In this document: positions 15,020 to 23,400 of the stretch, piece by piece
How positions within the stretch are numbered: position 1 is the stretch's first letter
How the letters are laid out: every line of letters begins with the position of its first letter
From: a virus
DNA length: 52,238 nucleotides
IMG/VR virus record: IMGVR_UViG_3300028025_003938
Span: 1 to 52,238 of that record
Direction: 5' to 3' (one strand)
Made by a program: the position numbers and the translations under genes
The notes under the pieces: model-generated
Told to the model about the DNA's origin: nothing
What the model saw: only the letters and a program-made list of their open reading frames with translations
The model's database searches: none

Positions 15020-15411
15020 GCACCCTCGTAGATATCGCAACGTATCTTGATTCACAACAAGCGTCTCTCACGCTTGGCACTAATTTGTTTCTTGGCCGTA
15101 TGCCCGATTCACCGGATACTTGTGTTGCGCTTTACGAGTACGGCGGTTCCGCACCGGATAACACGATGGGCACCGGACTTCCGGTATTACAGAATCCAAG
15201 CGTACAGATCAACGTGCGTGCTGCGTTATATGCGACGGCTGAAAGTTTAATTAATTCTTGTTGGGGAACTCTTGAAGGTATTATCAACACCTCGTTATCG
15301 GGCACAAGATATAACCGTATGACAGCGATTCAATCGCCGTTTGTTCTTGAACGAGACAGCCAAGATCGTGTTATTTTCGTACAGAACTTTAATGTCACTA
15401 GAGAGTTCTGA
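15016..15411 (+). CDS. Tail terminator protein
   Basis: 131 residues. The order of the cluster (adaptor, stopper, gp10-like, this gene) and the sequence (LVDIATYLDSQQ at the start, FLGRMPDSPDTCVALYEYGG, VQINVRAALYATAESLIN, and a final VQNFNVTREF strand) match phage minor capsid/tail terminator proteins that cap the tail tube. Overlaps both neighbours by four bases or less. Confidence 0.75.
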   Translation: MSTLVDIATYLDSQQASLTLGTNLFLGRMPDSPDTCVALYEYGGSAPDNTMGTGLPVLQNPSVQINVRAALYATAESLINSCWGTLEGIINTSLSGTRYNRMTAIQSPFVLERDSQDRVIFVQNFNVTREF

Positions 15412-15578
15412 TGAGCGCCGATCCGTATGCGGAGACGCGACTTGTACCGGAGCAAGAACGTTCTACACGCACGAGCGTACGCTGCGGTAATTGTGGAAAG
15501 TTGCTTGCTGAGATGGTTACTTCGCCGTGGCGTATTCGTTGCCCACGCTGCAAAGAGATCAACGAGTCAGCGAATTAA
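15411..15578 (+). CDS. Com-like zinc-ribbon protein (55 aa)
   Basis: ATG 15411 shares its A with the preceding stop. The protein has VRCGNCGKLLAEM then IRCPRCKEIN: two CxxC knuckles about 20 residues apart, with the Leu-Leu and the final Asn typical of the Mu Com family. Mu Com is a small zinc protein that binds mom mRNA and activates its translation. The family is common in phages, often far from any mom gene, as here. Ends in a four-base overlap with the convergent lipoprotein gene. Confidence 0.8.
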   Translation: MSADPYAETRLVPEQERSTRTSVRCGNCGKLLAEMVTSPWRIRCPRCKEINESAN

Positions 15579-16150
15579 TTGCAAGACATTGACCACGGCT
15601 TCCAACCGCATTGACCGTTTTCTTCTCTAGACGAAAACAGTTTGTAAGCAAACCAAAGATTATTGCGAGCATCAAACATATCGTCAGGGTGCTTCAATCC
15701 GAAGTCCGATAACCACGATGAATGTATTTGATTAATCTGGCTCAAGCCTGCATCGGCTCCGTTCCATGCGTCAGTCGTACAACGACTTTCACGAAATAAG
15801 ATCCGGCTGAGTTTTGGCCAGTGTTCTTCTAGCCAACCGACTTCAAGAGCGAGGTCGTGCCATTCGCCGCATTGACCATGCAACATGCGCTGCTCGTCAA
15901 TGTAATCAAGCGGATCAGACTGCAACGGAACTTCTGTTGTCGTCGTGCTCGTTGCTTCTACGAGATCTTCTTGTAAAGCCTCGTGAGCGTTTAATTCCGG
16001 TTGTGTTGTCGTGGATATTATTGTGGTCGTCGGTTGCGTAATAATCACAGTTTGAAAAGACGGGCGAGTTTCAGAAGAAGTATTTGTGCCGGTCCCACAA
16101 GACGAGATTACCAACAACGTCAAGACCGCTGATGCGGTGAGTCGTTTCAT
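15575..16150 (-). CDS. Lipoprotein lytic transglycosylase
   Basis: 191 residues. A signal sequence (MKRLTASAVLTLLVISSCG) ends in a lipobox-like ISSC, so the protein is probably lipid-anchored outside the cell. A Thr-rich linker (TTTIISTTTQ) and a polar segment follow. The C-terminal 80 residues are an SLT-like lysozyme fold: RILFRESRCTTDAWNG with the catalytic Glu, then AGLSQINQIHSSWL, and NNLWFAYKLF. It would cleave glycan strands of peptidoglycan. It is separate from the holin/endolysin cassette and might act in late lysis or in wall remodelling. Confidence 0.85.
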   Translation of the reverse strand: MKRLTASAVLTLLVISSCGTGTNTSSETRPSFQTVIITQPTTTIISTTTQPELNAHEALQEDLVEATSTTTTEVPLQSDPLDYIDEQRMLHGQCGEWHDLALEVGWLEEHWPKLSRILFRESRCTTDAWNGADAGLSQINQIHSSWLSDFGLKHPDDMFDARNNLWFAYKLFSSREENGQCGWKPWSMSCN

Positions 16151-16208
16151 TGTTCTACTTTACTTGGTCGGGTGAATAAAGTGTTGTCGCAATCGGATTC
16201 TCCAATTG

Positions 16209-16430
16209 TTATAGGTAGCCGCTTATTTTATTTTCGTACCGGATTAAGAGTCCGGTGTTGATCGCAGATAAAACAGCAGGGATAGCCAAAACATTTTGAG
16301 TGTGAAAATAAATAATGCTTAACCAAAAGATGATTATGTTTGACCATGTAACGACCGATAACCATCGTCCTACGGAAACGGCGTTCTGGATCAGTTTACG
16401 GCGCTTGAATGTTGTTTGCTTGTGTGTCAT
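16209..16430 (-). CDS. Small membrane protein (73 aa)
   Basis: Basic N-terminus (KQTTFKRRKLIQN) followed by two hydrophobic helices, VVTWSNIIIFWLSIIYF and VLAIPAVLSAINTGLLI, and a short polar tail. Overlaps the upstream gene by ATGA. Possibly a membrane-acting early protein; no family recognised. Confidence 0.7.
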   Translation of the reverse strand: MTHKQTTFKRRKLIQNAVSVGRWLSVVTWSNIIIFWLSIIYFHTQNVLAIPAVLSAINTGLLIRYENKISGYL

Positions 16431-16750
16431 AGCGAATCCTGTTCTACGTCGTCTAAATAGGTTTTAAGCGCCTTTGTGGCGTCGTTGAGAGTTGCGTATG
16501 CACGAAAGTCTCCGATAGTAATAATTCGTCCACGATATTCCGCACGAATAGAGAACCGGTGTTCGTCGGAATCTAATCCGGTTTCGCTGGTAATGAAGTA
16601 CCAAAAGTTTCCATTCAGTACAGGGTTTGATTCAAGTCGTGTATTAAAAAACTTCATCGCTGCTGGCGAGAACCAGTGTTCGCCGATATCAAGATTCCGT
16701 TGAACGATAGAGACCATATTTTCGTCGGGCTTGATTATTCGTTTCCTCAT
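16427..16750 (-). CDS. Hypothetical protein (107 aa)
   Basis: Not recognised. Soluble alpha/beta protein with RLESNPVLNGNFWYFITSET and RFSIRAEYRGRIITIGDFRA and a helical, acidic end. Overlaps its neighbours by four bases on both sides within the P2 operon. Confidence 0.7.
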   Translation of the reverse strand: MRKRIIKPDENMVSIVQRNLDIGEHWFSPAAMKFFNTRLESNPVLNGNFWYFITSETGLDSDEHRFSIRAEYRGRIITIGDFRAYATLNDATKALKTYLDDVEQDSL

Positions 16751-16914
16751 TTTTTTCCTCCGGTCGTTTCTAAATGAATTACTAAATGGTGTAAAGCGGT
16801 AATCGTTTCGTCAATATAACGAAGAGTGGTTTCGTCTTTAGCGTGCGGAGTGTCGTACCAACCTCGTTCTGTACGAAGTACCAACAGCGTTTGTTCTAGG
16901 TCCGAAAGTTTCAT
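16747..16914 (-). CDS. Short helical protein (55 aa)
   Basis: Start ATG 16914, two bases before the end of the upstream gene and with GAGG seven bases upstream; a longer frame to 16995 would overlap that gene heavily. The sequence MKLSDLEQTLLVLRTERGWY then DETTLRYIDETITALHHLVI is helical. Not recognised. Confidence 0.65.
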   Translation of the reverse strand: MKLSDLEQTLLVLRTERGWYDTPHAKDETTLRYIDETITALHHLVIHLETTGGKK

Positions 16915-16915
16915 T

Positions 16916-17185
16916 TCAAACCTCGCAGTCGTGGCCGTTGTAAAACTCGTCGGCTTCTGTTTCGTCGTTGAGATTGAACGTGCGATCACATTCACGGCAC
17001 TGTTGCAAATACCACGGCGCTACTTTTCGGGTGTAGTCGTCTAGTGCTTCTCGTGTTCCACAGTCGGAACAGATCATCGTCGTGTTATCGATTCTTGAAA
17101 GCGCACCGGGATATTTCCCTCGTTCAAGATTGTTTGGGATACCGCCCAAGCATTTCGGGCAAGTGTGTTCTTTAACGTCATTCAT
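16916..17185 (-). CDS. Zinc-ribbon protein (89 aa)
   Basis: HTCPKCLGGIPNNLERGKYP then SRIDNTTMICSDCGTREALD is a CxxC/CxxC zinc ribbon of a type widespread in actinophages. A third knuckle CRECDRTF and a terminal GHDCEV may hold a second metal. Good ribosome-binding site (ACAGGAGAAAACC). Function unknown. Confidence 0.8.
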   Translation of the reverse strand: MNDVKEHTCPKCLGGIPNNLERGKYPGALSRIDNTTMICSDCGTREALDDYTRKVAPWYLQQCRECDRTFNLNDETEADEFYNGHDCEV

Positions 17186-17215
17186 GGTTTTCTCCTGTTT
17201 GTTGTTTGATGATTA

Positions 17216-17383
17216 TTAAGAGCGGAACATTATTTCTAGTTCGTGGTGGTCGTCTTGACATTCGGAACAAGTGCCGTCGGGGTTCATAACCGATTCGTCG
17301 TAATGGATATCACAGACTTTGTCGTGAACTTTGTGGGCTCGTTCGGACGATGCTGCTAGTCGTGAAGTGTTTGTTGTTTTCAT
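17216..17383 (-). CDS. Small Cys/His protein (55 aa)
   Basis: ATG 17383 lies two bases after the stop of the upstream gene. The product begins MKTTNTSRLAASSERAHKV and contains VCDIHYDE, TCSECQDDHH, a plausible single zinc site. Not recognised, but it fills an otherwise empty gap in a tightly packed operon and keeps its frame. Confidence 0.65.
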   Translation of the reverse strand: MKTTNTSRLAASSERAHKVHDKVCDIHYDESVMNPDGTCSECQDDHHELEIMFRS

Positions 17384-17385
17384 GA

Positions 17386-17613
17386 TCACATCAAGTTTCC
17401 GTCAACGACTGACATACCTCGTGCGAGGCGTGCGTCAATCTCATTTAGTGCTCGTTTGACATTCATCGGCTGTGTCGTTTGAGCGAACGAGTACCCGCAA
17501 CGGCAACCGTAAACAACTGATCGCTCACTTACCAAAAGAAGTTTGACGCCTTTGTAGGTGAAGCCGATGAGTGAACCGTCTCGTCCGAAGCGTTCTGTAA
17601 AGTCTTCGTTCAT
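17386..17613 (-). CDS. Hypothetical protein (75 aa)
   Basis: Begins MNEDFTERFGRDGSLIGFTY (ATG 17613; a GTG at 17622 is possible). It has a CRCGYSFAQ turn and a basic helical C-terminus (NVKRALNEIDARLARGM). Not recognised; P2 operon. Confidence 0.6.
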   Translation of the reverse strand: MNEDFTERFGRDGSLIGFTYKGVKLLLVSERSVVYGCRCGYSFAQTTQPMNVKRALNEIDARLARGMSVVDGNLM

Positions 17614-17614
17614 G

Positions 17615-17830
17615 TCAGGCACCGATCTTCATCGTGTACAAGGTTGCTTCTTGAAGAGTCGTAAACGGCTTTGCGCTGCGATCTTGGCTGACGTTGCGCT
17701 TGAGTGTCCCATGTTCGTAAACGTAATAGAACGTCATTCCAAGCGACTTCGCTTTCAGAATCCGGTAGTCGCCGACGACATAGAAACCGGGACGAACTTT
17801 AATAACTCTTGAGGGTGTTGTGTTGTTCAT
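17615..17830 (-). CDS. Hypothetical protein (71 aa)
   Basis: Beta-rich small protein with RVIKVRPGFYVVGDYRILKA and GMTFYYVYEHGTLKR. ATG 17830 is preferred to the GTG at 17839. It follows the previous gene closely and GAGGAAG upstream could serve as its ribosome-binding site. Confidence 0.6.
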   Translation of the reverse strand: MNNTTPSRVIKVRPGFYVVGDYRILKAKSLGMTFYYVYEHGTLKRNVSQDRSAKPFTTLQEATLYTMKIGA

Positions 17831-17835
17831 GTTGT

Positions 17836-18081
17836 TCACACTTCCTCTCGGCGAGCCATGACGGCGTTCGTGCGTCGGGCTTGAGTATTAAGTGCGACGT
17901 TCAAAAGTGCACGAGCCTGAACGAACTCGGACTCGGTCTTAGCAAGTCGGATCTCGTGGCGAAGGTGGCGAACGATAACTGTCAAGTGGTTTCCGGTTTC
18001 TTCGGAACCGAGGCGACCTTTGCCGATCTCGTAGATCGCTGATCGTAATTCTTCTAATCTTTCTTCGGATTGCTTGCTCAT
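17836..18081 (-). CDS. Short helical protein, first gene of the P2 operon
   Basis: 81 residues, almost entirely helical (EERLEELRSAIYEIGKGRLG, then HLTVIVRHLRHEIRLAKTES). AAAGGG lies upstream of the ATG. Not recognised. Its mRNA leader is predicted to begin with the GTACGC stem-loop of P2. Confidence 0.7.
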   Translation of the reverse strand: MSKQSEERLEELRSAIYEIGKGRLGSEETGNHLTVIVRHLRHEIRLAKTESEFVQARALLNVALNTQARRTNAVMARREEV

Positions 18082-18100
18082 GACTTTTCCCTTTCGTTCA

Positions 18101-18196
18101 GTACGCTCTTGCGTACGAAAACGATCGTAGCAGGTCTAAGGGTACTTGTACACGCTTTCTTTAAGTTTTTCCAAAATATGCTTCTGATCTCGTGTT
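18101..18196 (-). promoter_or_regulatory. Early promoter P2 with 5' stem-loop (copy 2 of a four-copy element)
   Basis: Minus strand: AACACGAG ends at 18196, TATTTTGGAAAAACTTAAAG block, TGTACA (18147-18152), 17-bp spacer, TACGAT (18124-18129) preceded by TGC (extended -10). The inverted repeat GTACGC-AAGA-GCGTAC (18116 down to 18101) begins about where transcription should start, so the mRNA would open with a perfect 6-bp stem and four-base loop, or the repeat is an operator. Confidence 0.8.
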
Positions 18197-18465
18197 TTGT
18201 ACCGGAATTAAACCGGATTCGCCTAATAAACCCGGTATCGGCGTTAGATCCGGTGTACGCTCGCCGTTCCCGAAGATCGTCTATTTCATCGCCTTAAGGA
18301 TTAGAAACGACCACAGGCGATTCTAGACGCCCCTGATCTGAACCTACGCTAGATAAACCGATGCTTCTGTTATCCTGAAGTCAAGTCGTGCGCTCGTCGC
18401 CTTAGGTGTCCTTGTGGCCGTCTTGATTGACTGTCGCTCGGCGTTATCTCAGATGAGGAAACTTT
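18197..18465 (+). promoter_or_regulatory. Intergenic region between P2 and the tail operon
   Basis: About 270 bases without a convincing gene. It should contain the tail-operon promoter. The best candidate is an extended -10 TGTTATCCT (18368-18376), about 90 bases before the first tail gene; no clear -35 is visible. A GATGAGGAAAC ribosome-binding site precedes the ATG at 18466. I see no tRNA. Confidence 0.4.
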
Positions 18466-18675
18466 ATGCGATTCAGAGTCACAGGCGGCGAAGACGGCAG
18501 CGCAGGAATTGACGTTGCTGGTAAACGCTATGAACCGGGTCAAGAAGTAGAACTCACCGCTAAAGATTCTGAGTGGCTCGTTGAACAGGGTTACGTTGAA
18601 GCATTAGACGCAGCAACAAAAAAAACCAAAGCCGTAGTCGTTGAAGAAGTTTTAACTGAATCCGAGGTTGTCTGA
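18466..18675 (+). CDS. Small protein before the tail tube genes (69 aa)
   Basis: MRFRVTGGEDGSAGIDVAGK then YEPGQEVELTAKDSEWLVEQ suggests a small beta-barrel fold like short phage proteins placed upstream of tail or head genes. The end is Glu/Val rich. Overlaps the start of the next gene. No firm function. Confidence 0.7.
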   Translation: MRFRVTGGEDGSAGIDVAGKRYEPGQEVELTAKDSEWLVEQGYVEALDAATKKTKAVVVEEVLTESEVV

Positions 18676-19430
18676 TGCCTACATTTATTCACGGTAAGTC
18701 AACTGGCGTATTCTTAGACGCTTACGATCTGTCAACCTATTTCAACTCTGCTGATTACGCATCTTCAATTGATACCGCTGAAACAACTTCCTTCGGTTCT
18801 TCTGCTAAGTCTTATATAACCGGATTAAACGATGCGACGCTAAGTCTTTCCGGTATGTACTCGCAAGACGCTGGCGGTTCTGACGTCGTTCTAGAAACTC
18901 TTCTCGGTCAAGCAACAAGCCCAGCCGTTACCGTCGTATTCCAAACCGGAACTATAGGTAATCGTTGCATCGTCGGTCAAGCCCACGAAACTTCATACTC
19001 AATCTCAAACCCCGTAGCCGATGTATCAACCGTTACTGCGGACTTCAACGCCACAGCCGGCGCTGTCGCCGATCAGGTTTACGGTATTCGTGGTGGTGTC
19101 ATTCTCACTACGGGTGGCTCTATCGCTTTCGGTTCTCTCGGTAACCTCGCAAGCGTTGACAACGGTGCATCGTCAGCGGCTGGTGCGCTCGCAACACTTC
19201 ACGTAACAACGAACTCTATTGCTGGTGGTGCTACGACCATTAAGGTTCAGCACTCTACGAACAACAGCACTTGGGCAGACTTGATTACATTTACCGCAGT
19301 CGCGGCAGCAACGACAGTCGGCGTATCAAAAGCAAGCACAGGTACAGTCAATCGTTACGTCCGAGTTACAGCAAGCACAGCAGGTTCTTCAGGTTCAATC
19401 ACTTTCAACGTCGGGTTCGCCCGCAACTAA
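18675..19430 (+). CDS. Tail tube protein with C-terminal domain
   Basis: 251 residues. The first about 140 residues share with the next gene the pattern TFIHGKST, SSIDTAETTSFGSSAKSYIT then GLNDATLSLSG, and HETSYSISNPVADVSTVTAD, typical of actinophage tail tube proteins. Residues about 155-251 form an extra Ig-like beta domain (KVQHSTNNSTWADLITFT, RYVRVTASTAGSSGSITFNV) that would project from the tube. Either the main tube protein with decoration or a minor tube variant. Confidence 0.8.
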   Translation: MPTFIHGKSTGVFLDAYDLSTYFNSADYASSIDTAETTSFGSSAKSYITGLNDATLSLSGMYSQDAGGSDVVLETLLGQATSPAVTVVFQTGTIGNRCIVGQAHETSYSISNPVADVSTVTADFNATAGAVADQVYGIRGGVILTTGGSIAFGSLGNLASVDNGASSAAGALATLHVTTNSIAGGATTIKVQHSTNNSTWADLITFTAVAAATTVGVSKASTGTVNRYVRVTASTAGSSGSITFNVGFARN

Positions 19431-19442
19431 TAGGAGATAGTC

Positions 19443-19853
19443 ATGCCCACATTCGTTCACGGTAAGTCAACTAACTTCACTCTTGACGACACCGCTGGTT
19501 CCGTTCGGGATATCAGCAACACTGTCACGAGCGTCGACTTCCCCGAAACTCTTGATACCGCTGAGACAACTGCTTTCGGTTCTTCGGCTAAGTCATATAT
19601 CGTCGGTCTCACCGATGCGACGATCAGCGTTTCCGGTATTTGGGACGCAACCGTAGACGGCTACATTGCCGGAGGCGCAGAGCCTGCTTCACGCTCGTTC
19701 GTATTCGGACCTGCCGGCTCAACCGCTGGCAATGTCAAGTACACCGGAGAAGCAATCGTTACTTCGTACTCAATCTCAAACCCGGTTGGCGACGTCGTAA
19801 CTTATAGCCTTGACCTTCAGGTTACTGGCTCAATCACCCGTACAACCTACTAA
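19443..19853 (+). CDS. Tail tube protein, short paralogue
   Basis: 136 residues, clearly paralogous to the preceding gene: TFVHGKST, LDTAETTAFGSSAKSYIVGL, TDATISVSGIWD and VTSYSISNPVGDVVTYSLDL. It lacks the C-terminal Ig-like domain. A strong ribosome-binding site (TAGGAGATAGTC) suggests high expression, so this may be the bulk tube subunit. Confidence 0.85.
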   Translation: MPTFVHGKSTNFTLDDTAGSVRDISNTVTSVDFPETLDTAETTAFGSSAKSYIVGLTDATISVSGIWDATVDGYIAGGAEPASRSFVFGPAGSTAGNVKYTGEAIVTSYSISNPVGDVVTYSLDLQVTGSITRTTY

Positions 19854-19886
19854 ACCTAAAAACAACTACATAGGAGTGTGACCCAA

Positions 19887-20300
19887 GTGTCCATCAAAGC
19901 CAAGATCAGATTAGCCCAAGACCTTGATCGTGAAATTATTGCGATTCCTGAATGGGACGTATCCATTGAAGTACGTTCTATGACTGTGCGTCAGCGAGCA
20001 TCGTTTGTTGCTGCGAGCCAAGACACCTCAGACAACGGCGACAAGATCGAAAACGTTTACGGCCAGATTCTTGTTACCTGCTGTCTTGACCCTGAAGACG
20101 GTTCTCCGGTATTTACCGAAGACGATCTTTCATGGCTCATGACCGAGAAGTCCGGTGCGGTAATTGACCGACTCGTAACAAGTTGTCTTGAAGTTTCAGG
20201 TTTGAAAGAGAAAGCAATTGATGAAGCGGGAAAGTCTTACTCGGCTTCCCCGACCGATTCGGTAGAAGCCAACCTGAACGCAGAGCGTACTTCCATCTAG
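19887..20300 (+). CDS. Tail assembly chaperone, zero-frame product (gpG-like)
   Basis: 137 residues from GTG 19887, chosen because AGGAG (19872-19876) is ten bases upstream while the GTG at 19878 is too close. Helical, acidic protein (MTVRQRASFVAASQDTSDN, IENVYGQILVTCCLDPEDGS). Its place between tube and tape measure genes and the slippery site near its end identify it as the G-type chaperone that guides tail tube assembly around the tape measure. Confidence 0.85.
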   Translation: MSIKAKIRLAQDLDREIIAIPEWDVSIEVRSMTVRQRASFVAASQDTSDNGDKIENVYGQILVTCCLDPEDGSPVFTEDDLSWLMTEKSGAVIDRLVTSCLEVSGLKEKAIDEAGKSYSASPTDSVEANLNAERTSI

Positions 20301-20443
20301 CACGTGAACTGGGCATGACAGTCGGCGAACTTATGAACACGATGACGAGTTCAGAGTTCGTTGAATGGTGTGCGTTGTTCAAGATTGAAGCAAGCGAACG
20401 AGAACAACAACAACAGCGAGCAAAGTCAAGATCGAGAAGATAA
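19887..20443 (+). CDS. Tail assembly chaperone, -1 frameshift product (gpGT-like)
   Basis: Predicted join 19887-20234 and 20234-20443, giving about 185 residues: 116 from the zero frame plus 69 from the -1 frame. The -1 frame is open and reads GFPDRFGRSQPERRAYFHLA then RELGMTVGELMNTMTSSEFV, a conserved T-type chaperone pattern, and ends in a Gln/Arg-rich tail four bases before the tape measure start. Confidence 0.85.
20228..20234 (+). other. -1 ribosomal frameshift slippery heptamer G GGA AAG
   Basis: GGGAAAG is placed exactly as X XXY YYZ in the zero frame (codons GCG GGA AAG). It is the same heptamer as in the lambda G-T frameshift. Slipping -1 here joins the G-type frame to the T-type frame. 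Confidence 0.85.
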
Positions 20444-20446
20444 CTC

Positions 20447-23400
20447 ATGGCACAAGCAACAGTCGGCACAGTCAACGTCGTTCTTGGTCTTGACTCAAAG
20501 CCACTTGTAGCCGGTGTTAAAGCGGCGCAGAAAACTGTTGAAACTCTTGGCGAACAGTTTGACAAGATCGGTCAAGACGCATCTGCCGGGGCGGCGAAGG
20601 CTGAGAAAGCCGTTCAGAAAGTTGCTCAAGAAACTAAGTCAAGCCTTAGCAAAGTTGAGGCGGCATATCAGCAGGCATCGTATGGCGTAGACGAGTTTAG
20701 TCTTGCGTATCACGAGATGGCTCGTAAGGTAGCCAACGATACTAAGAAAATTAATAGCGCCACTGATAGTGCTGCTCGTGTAGGTAACAAGTTCACCGAC
20801 ATGGGTAGCAAGATGACTTCTGTCGGTACGAAAATGTCAATGGCATTGACCGCACCAATGTTACTCGCTGGCGGTCAAGCAATTAAAACGGCAAACGACT
20901 TTGAGTTCTCGATGCAATCAATCGTGGCTATGGTCGGTTTGTCTGAAGACAAAGTTGCTGATATGGGTATCGCTGCTCGTGAGATGGCGAAGCAATACGG
21001 CGGTAGTGCGGTTCAGGCTGCTGACGCTTTGTACTTTGTTGCCTCAGCGGGTATTGATGGTGCGACGGCTATGCAAGTTCTTGAACAGTCGTTAAAAGCA
21101 TCGGCGATTGGTATGGGCGATACAGCAATTATTGCTGATACTGTTTCTTCTGCGTTGAACGCTTATGGCATAGAGAATCTTTCTGCGGCGCAGGCAACAG
21201 ACTTAATGGTTGCCGCTGTTCGTGAAGGCAAGATGGAAGCCGATGCGCTCGCTGGTGCGTTGCCACGAGTCTTACCAATTGCGTCTGCTATGGGAGTTTC
21301 GTTTGAAGAAGTCGGTGCGTCGTTTGCTGCTATGAGCCGTAACGGTACTGACGCAAGCGAAGCGGCTACACAGATACGAGGAATACTTTCGTCGTTATTA
21401 AACCCGGCGAAACAAGCAGAAGAACAACTAAACGCTCTTGGTCTTAGCGGTGCTGGCTTACGTAAAGAGATTAGAGAAAAAGGTCTTCTATCGGCGTTAT
21501 CCACTTTGACGACAGCGTTTGGTGACAACGAAGAAGCGCAAGGAATTGTATTCGGAAACGTACGAGCCTTAACAGGTGTTATGAGTTTGTTCGGCGCTGC
21601 TACCGAAAGTACCACAAAGATATTTGCGAACCTAACCGATAACACCGGGGACGCCGACAAAGCGTTTCAAGCAATGTCTTCAACCGGTGCTTTCAAGATG
21701 AAGCAAGTTATGGCAGAAATGAAAGACGCTTTTATTAGCCTCGGTCAAGTGCTCGTGCCAATCGTCGTGCCTGCTCTGAAGATGCTTGCTACAGCATTTG
21801 AAAAAATAATGACAGCAATCAACGCTTTGCCAAACTTTATGAAAACGATTATCGTCGTGCTCGCAGGTCTTGTTGCCGCGGGCGGGCCGTTGTTAATTAT
21901 GCTTGGTTCTTTGGCAAAAGCATGGGCGGCTTTGAAAGCGGCTATGGCTACTCAGGCTTTCACTTCTGCTATCGCTCAATTCGCCGCTGCCGGTCCGATT
22001 ATTGCTGGTGTTGCTATCGCTGTCGTCGCTATTGCCGCAGCGTGGTATGCGTTTAGTCAAGACGCTAAAGAAGCAAAAGAAAGACAAGAGCGATTAACTG
22101 AAGCATTCAAGTCAGCCGGGGAACCAACCGCTGTACTTCACGATCAGGTTAAGGGTCTTGTTGAAGAGTACGTAAAACTACAAAACGCTTTACCAGCAAC
22201 CGCTAATGCTGCTGATACTGTCGCAACCGCTTTCGCTACTGCTGAATCTGTAACTCTCGGGATTAACGATGAGATATCTACTCTCGGTTTAACAATGGAA
22301 CAAATTGGTGCGGCGGTATCAACTGGTACTAATGCGTTCGACGATCTCGGTGATGTATTGCTTGGTCTGTCGTATGATCAACTCGTTCAGACAGGTGACG
22401 CTGCGATAAGTGTTCAAGACGCTTTGCTAACTGCTGCGAACGCCGGTACGCCGTTTGCTAGTGCAATGCTTGAAGCGGTTAAAGCCGGCGAAATGACGGG
22501 CGTTCAAGTTAAAGACCTATTGTTTGACTTGCATGATCTATCTAATGCTTTTGATGACAACAGAGAAGCGATTGATGACGAGAATAAAAAACTTCTACAA
22601 AGTGCTGATACTGCTTTGTATTTCTCTTCAATACTTGGTACGGAAATGTATAACGCAATCCTCGGCTCCGGTGCTGCTATGGCTGATGCTGCCGGACGAA
22701 CCGATATTTATACGTTCACACTTCAAGAGTTACAGAATAAAGCCGTAAGCGTTACAGCCGCACAAAACGCTTTCCTCGGTGGACTCGCCGGAGTATTCCC
22801 TCAAGTAGTAACTACTGCCGGTGTAAAGGTAAAAGAACTAGCCGCTATCTATGGTGAGTTGGCAAAGGAAAGCGATAAAGGTACTGTCAGTCAAGATGCG
22901 TTCTTGCTGAAAATTGGTTTGCTTGACGAAATGCTTGCTAACGAATTGGTCGTCAGCACGCAAGATGCGATCGATAAAAATATTAAACTTGCTGAAACTC
23001 TTGGCGACTCAGAGGGTACGACACTTGATCTTAGTTCCGCTTATCGCAATCAAGCCAAAGAGATTACGACATTGTTACTTAAGACGGCTCAGTACGGCGG
23101 TTCTAATAAAGACGCAATGCAATCAGTCGCTCTTATGGTTCTTCGCTTAGGAGACGCCGCTCGTGCTGCCGGTTACACCGATGAAGAAGTACGTGGGTTA
23201 ATTGACTCAATGGGAATACTTGACGGCATTGAAGCAGAGTTTGGTGTGAACTTTGCAATCAATACCGCTGATCTTGATAAACAGATCGCAAATATAGAAT
23301 CGGCTATCGGAAATATGTTGTGGGCTGCTGGTGCCGCTACTGGCGACACGACAATGAAACTTAGTAAAACTCTTGCCGACTTAAAAGGTATTCGATCTGC

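Noticed and set aside
18197-18465. Possible tRNA or small RNA in the gap before the tail operon
   Set aside because: No T-loop consensus, no cloverleaf and no clear terminator found.
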